Shown here: positions 60,579 through 64,000 of the stretch, one piece after another
Numbering within the stretch: position 1 is the stretch's first letter
How the letters are laid out: every line of letters starts with the position of its first letter
Source of the DNA: Leucogyrophana mollusca
Taxonomy: Eukaryota; Basidiomycota; Agaricomycetes; Boletales
NCBI GenBank assembly: GCA_021014945.1
Contig: MU266346.1
Location: 1-64,000 of the forward strand
DNA: 64,000 nucleotides
Direction: 5' to 3'
The notes under the pieces: generated by a model
Database searches by the model: none
Seen by the model: only the letters and a program-made list of their open reading frames with translations
Told to the model about the DNA's origin: nothing
Program-made: the position numbers and the translations under genes

Positions 60579-62735
60579 CGTAAAGAAAGAGCCGAAAGGA
60601 GAGGGATGGTTGGAGGACTCTACAGAATTATAGGTTGAGTGGGGGGGGCTACAGCCTGCGAGCGAGCGAGCGATCAAGTGCAGGATATGCCAAGTGACTT
60701 ATCACTCCCGTGCTAGTCGCTGGTTGCCCGAATAGAAGTTATCCGATGAGGGCACAGCAGTAGCGCCCTTTTGTTGGTTTGCAGTGGGAATCATGGAGAA
60801 ACCGATCGCGGCAGCGGCGCCAGGGCGAGCCACCAGCTCACCAAATACAGATTAATTTTGGACTTCTCCTCTGTTCGGAGTGCTGACAAGGTCGATCCCA
60901 TGAGTGAGGTATCCCAGGTATGGTGGTGGTTCTGATCTGTTTGATGGAACGCAAACACCTGATAGGATGCAGTGAGCTATTTTGAGCGCGGCCTTTAGCA
61001 GGCCGAGGAGTCCCAGCGGGTCACACCGCAACTGCTTCGCATCATCCAAAAGCAATACACCACGACGTGATCGATCGTTGAAATACACCCACACTTTGTG
61101 CCGCTGATGCCGCCTTGGAAGAGTTTCATAAAATGTTAGACTTACCCAATCTATATAAGAATGGCAGCAGGGCTCCAACTTCCCACTGTCGCCCAATCAA
61201 TGCAAAGAAGGAATAACATAGACCGACATACCAATGCTTTATGGAGGAAAAGTTGAGCACTGTACACAAGGCAGATCACATGTTGCGAGTCGGGATATAC
61301 CGACCAATATGGCCACCAAATGTCCCCGCGTGCCGCCGTCGCAGCTCCGTTGACATCTCATCATCTGGTCAACTTTTATCCGATCCCGGAGCTACCGGAG
61401 AGATCTGAAAACTCTGACATATTTCCTCCGAGTCCTCCAAAGTGCACTGTCGAAATGCTAGCTATCTGAGGTACAAGCTGATATGTAGGTTGGGCGTTAC
61501 ATACTAAATTGGCTACAGACTGAAATCTGACCAGTCTCTTATTCTCCATGCTTCAGGTGGCAATTTGGTACTCATTACTGACCCGACGTGCCCGATCTGT
61601 ATTGCGGGACAACGGTGGCTCTCCCTCCGGTTGCTGTTACCTAGAGCAACATAGATTCAATCATACCCGCTACCTCTTTGAGGCGTTTTTTGATCTCTCC
61701 TCGTTGACCTGCTTCTGAACGGGGCGGTTCAAACACCATGGAAATCCCTGTGGGCAAGTGGTGAAAACTTATTTCTAATCGACGCTGCTTAATCATAACT
61801 TCTATCCCTTCAGAAGGCTGATGATCAGTTCATCACAATCAGAATCACGGAGGGGGTCATTCACATGTGAAGACTCGGCGTCACATCCACGGATGTGCAA
61901 AGGATTCCCCCGCGAGGTACACGTATTTCCAAACTTTACTTTCTTGACAATAAATGGCCCCGGACGTCACATTCACTTTATCTCGCATTGATATCTATGA
62001 TAGGAATAGTGAGGCCAAATGTGAACGCCGTCTTCTTTACAGAAGTCCCGCGAGATAAACCAAAGGACATTCGAAAGTTGAGAAGCACTTATGAATCACG
62101 ATCCGAACCCATCACATTTCAGGCTCAAACCTAGCGCAATGCTGGGGCTGGATTTCGTTCTGGGCTGACCATTCATAGATGCATCATACTCGCGCGGTTT
62201 GGTCACCTTGACCACTAACAGGGCCTGTTCCAGGTCTCTTCTTTTATGCCACCACGGCTCACCTCAATCCAGAACTGGATGCTACTCAATTTGGCCGCGA
62301 GCAATGTCCGCGCGTTTTGATTCTCCGTAGCGAGGGAGCCTGTTTCACTGGCGGGTTTTGAGCCATGCCTACGGCCGAGGAGTTGCGGGGTATTGACTTG
62401 TTGCTCCTCCGTTGCATTTCACCCCGTTGTATGTTCAATTTACTGTGATCAAGTTAACCAGTTCATACCTACTGATTCTGACCACAGTTCGTCACCATTC
62501 CGTCCGACCCAATTGTGGTGTTGAGTTAACTGCTGCACGGAGGGTTCGCATCATTGATGTACTCAACCAACCATACAATGATTCCACGGATTACGGGTGG
62601 AAACGATTCACTGCGCTTCCCCGTATGCTTGCAGTTACTATAAGCGTTAGTTTTACCCGTACCAGACTAAACTATCCGTCTTATTCAGCCTACCTCTCAT
62701 TGGTATCATTGTGACGTCCTTAGGAATCTCTCGAC
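60579..62735. other. Long region without a recognised gene
   Basis: The longest frame is minus 60852-61196, beginning MGDSGKLEPCCHSYIDW and without domain content. A run of eight or more G lies near 60640. The rest consists of short frames on both strands. It may include the promoter of the DUF6534 gene. Confidence 0.45.
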
Positions 62736-63599
62736 ATGCGATACGTCTCGAACGCACCCGTCCTCCTCACCGTGTGGGAGAAGCTCTCCACGTACTCTCT
62801 TTTTCGGAAATTGGCCACTCACGCCGCGCACTTTTGGGTTGACGCCGCCACTGCACTACGCTCCAGTATAGCTCTTGCGCACTTCCTTTCATCATTTTGC
62901 GCAAGGTATTTTGGGCGGGAATCTTGCTGTCTCCGAGACAGCAAGATTGTTCAGTTGGGATTCCACATCGACCGATATGGCGTGGTTGGTACCACCCTAT
63001 TCCACAGTGGCACAGTGTATCCCACCAGGTATGTCGCTCATCATGGAGCTAGCATAATCAACTCCATCAAAATCGAAGGACGCACCTTCGCAATGTTGTC
63101 TTTCCCCCCGGGATGTGAGCATATTCGAGGGCCAGCTTACATTCGTTGTTGCATGNNNNNNNNNNCCCCCCCCCCCCCTTTCTCCGACAAAAGGAAATCC
63201 CTGGAGACTGTTGTCCGTGCTGGAGCACTCGGGTTCGCATATATAACGTATGTAGATACTTCGCACTGTAGTTACATTGAATACACTGTACACTTGCTAA
63301 TATTCCCACGCATTCAGGCAATTATCCGGAGACTTTCCTTACCTCCAAACCCCTCGTACTATAGGAGAGAATTGTCGAATAAGCTATGGCGGACACGGCA
63401 AAACTGGTTTGGAGGAAATCTGAGTTGTAATTGTGAAGATATCCAGCTTGCACGTCGACCATCTCGGACCTCGTCATTGCCGCCGCCACAGCTGCCAAAT
63501 AGACAACGTGCCGGCAGGTGCCGAGTTCCAAGTAGGTTCCTCAGCGAAGCGAGGTATGTCTTGTCTATGGTACTCAGCACCTACACCACAGTACTTTAA
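62736..63599 (+). other. Open frame across a 10-base gap, probably exon fragments of an unidentified gene
   Basis: The first 60 codons (MRYVSNAPVLLTVWEKLSTY and AAHFWVDAATALRSSIALAH) have protein-like composition. A second frame (62890-63057) reads ILGGNLAVSETARLFSWDST and AWLVPPYSTVAQCIPPGMSL and looks equally coding, suggesting an intron between them. The frame continues over the N run only because the gap length is arbitrary. No family recognised. Confidence 0.3.
63156..63165. other. Assembly gap (10 N) next to a poly-C run
   Basis: Ten N directly followed by about thirteen C. The homopolymer probably caused the break. Confidence 1.
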
Positions 63600-63626
63600 C
63601 TTTGTAATCTCGCCTCGTCTCGCAGC

Positions 63627-64000
63627 ATGCCTGCCACACGATCCAGGTCAACGCGTACTGCTGTCAATAAAACATCACTGCGTGCTACCACTCGCAACGA
63701 TGCCGCTCACAATGACGCTTCCCCAGTATCGTCAGGGGGAGAAAGCGTCGGGCCCGAGGACGAAAGCGACGACGTGAAATCTCTGCATAGTGACGCACTA
63801 GATGAGGATTCAGATGCCTTTGTGAAAGGGACGGCGCGTGACAAGAAGCGCAGGAGACCAACTAAAGCAAAGATGAAGGCCGCTACCCCCGTGAAAAGCA
63901 GTTCTCCGAAGAAAACGCCAGCGAGAAAAAGAAGAAAGGTCGAAGACGAAGCACAAACGGGCGAGGACGATGCGGAATTTGATGTCAAAGACGGCCAAGA
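63627..64000 (+). CDS. N-terminus of a lysine-rich nuclear protein, cut by the window end
   Basis: The ATG at 63627 opens MPATRSRSTRTAVNKTSLRA. Acidic/serine-rich segments (SSGGESVGPEDESDDVKSL and DALDEDSDAF) follow, then basic clusters KKRRRPTKAKMKAA and KKTPARKRRKVEDEAQ, a strong bipartite nuclear localisation signal. The frame stays open for 124 codons to the end of the window. An acceptor-like CTCGCAG sits just before the ATG, so a 5' UTR intron is possible. Alternating acidic and basic disordered N-terminal tails of this kind occur on DNA-repair and chromatin enzymes. The catalytic part lies outside, so the function cannot be named. Confidence 0.7.
   Translation, partial: MPATRSRSTRTAVNKTSLRATTRNDAAHNDASPVSSGGESVGPEDESDDVKSLHSDALDEDSDAFVKGTARDKKRRRPTKAKMKAATPVKSSSPKKTPARKRRKVEDEAQTGEDDAEFDVKDGQ

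Overview
This window is nuclear DNA from a filamentous basidiomycete, almost certainly an Agaricomycete. The evidence is short GT-AG introns of about 50-60 nt, a myosin-motor chitin synthase, TPR proteins with a C2-like head, DUF6533/DUF6534-type seven-helix membrane proteins, and a multi-intron type I polyketide synthase. Nothing looks bacterial, viral or organellar. I cannot fix the genus. There are two assembly gaps, 38875-39539 and 63156-63165.

Region 1 (1-20.6 kb) has low gene density and a striking alternating layout. Three seven-helix membrane protein genes on the plus strand (4108-5488, 7931-9643, 14177-15826) alternate with four decayed minus-strand copies of the peroxisome biogenesis gene PEX3 (about 259-605, 5560-7310, 9985-12325, 15990-20420). 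Two of the relics also carry a decayed, divergent, unidentified neighbour on the plus strand. The PEX3 relics have stops, frameshifts and large deletions. The membrane protein genes look largely alive. A likely history is repeated segmental duplication of a unit [membrane protein > < PEX3 | X >], followed by selective decay.

Region 2 (20.6-31.6 kb) holds a 51-bp tandem duplication, an 11-bp minisatellite, a divergent casein-kinase-1-like kinase (minus), a cytochrome P450 (minus), the spliceosomal factor ISY1 (minus), and two identical intron-containing tRNA-Pro(UGG) genes in inverted orientation.

Region 3 (31.6-43.4 kb) holds a basidiomycete hypothetical protein, a class V/VII-type chitin synthase with an N-terminal myosin motor (one apparent 1-nt frameshift and one assembly gap), and a C2-like/TPR-repeat protein that ends where related proteins would continue into a CHAT protease domain.

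Region 4 (46.8-58.5 kb) looks like a small biosynthetic cluster on the plus strand. It contains a reducing-type polyketide synthase (KS-AT-DH-degenerate MT-degenerate ER-KR-ACP-TE), a LaeA/UbiE-like methyltransferase and an alpha/beta hydrolase. A DUF6534 membrane protein gene points back at it from 60.6 kb. The C-terminal thioesterase, an atypical nucleophile motif and two probable GC-AG introns in the KR domain make this PKS the most interesting single gene.

Region 5 (60.6-64 kb) is mostly without recognisable genes. It ends in the N-terminus of a basic, acidic-patch nuclear protein cut by the window edge. Exon boundaries given here were read by eye from frame continuity and splice consensus; internal exons can be off by a few codons.
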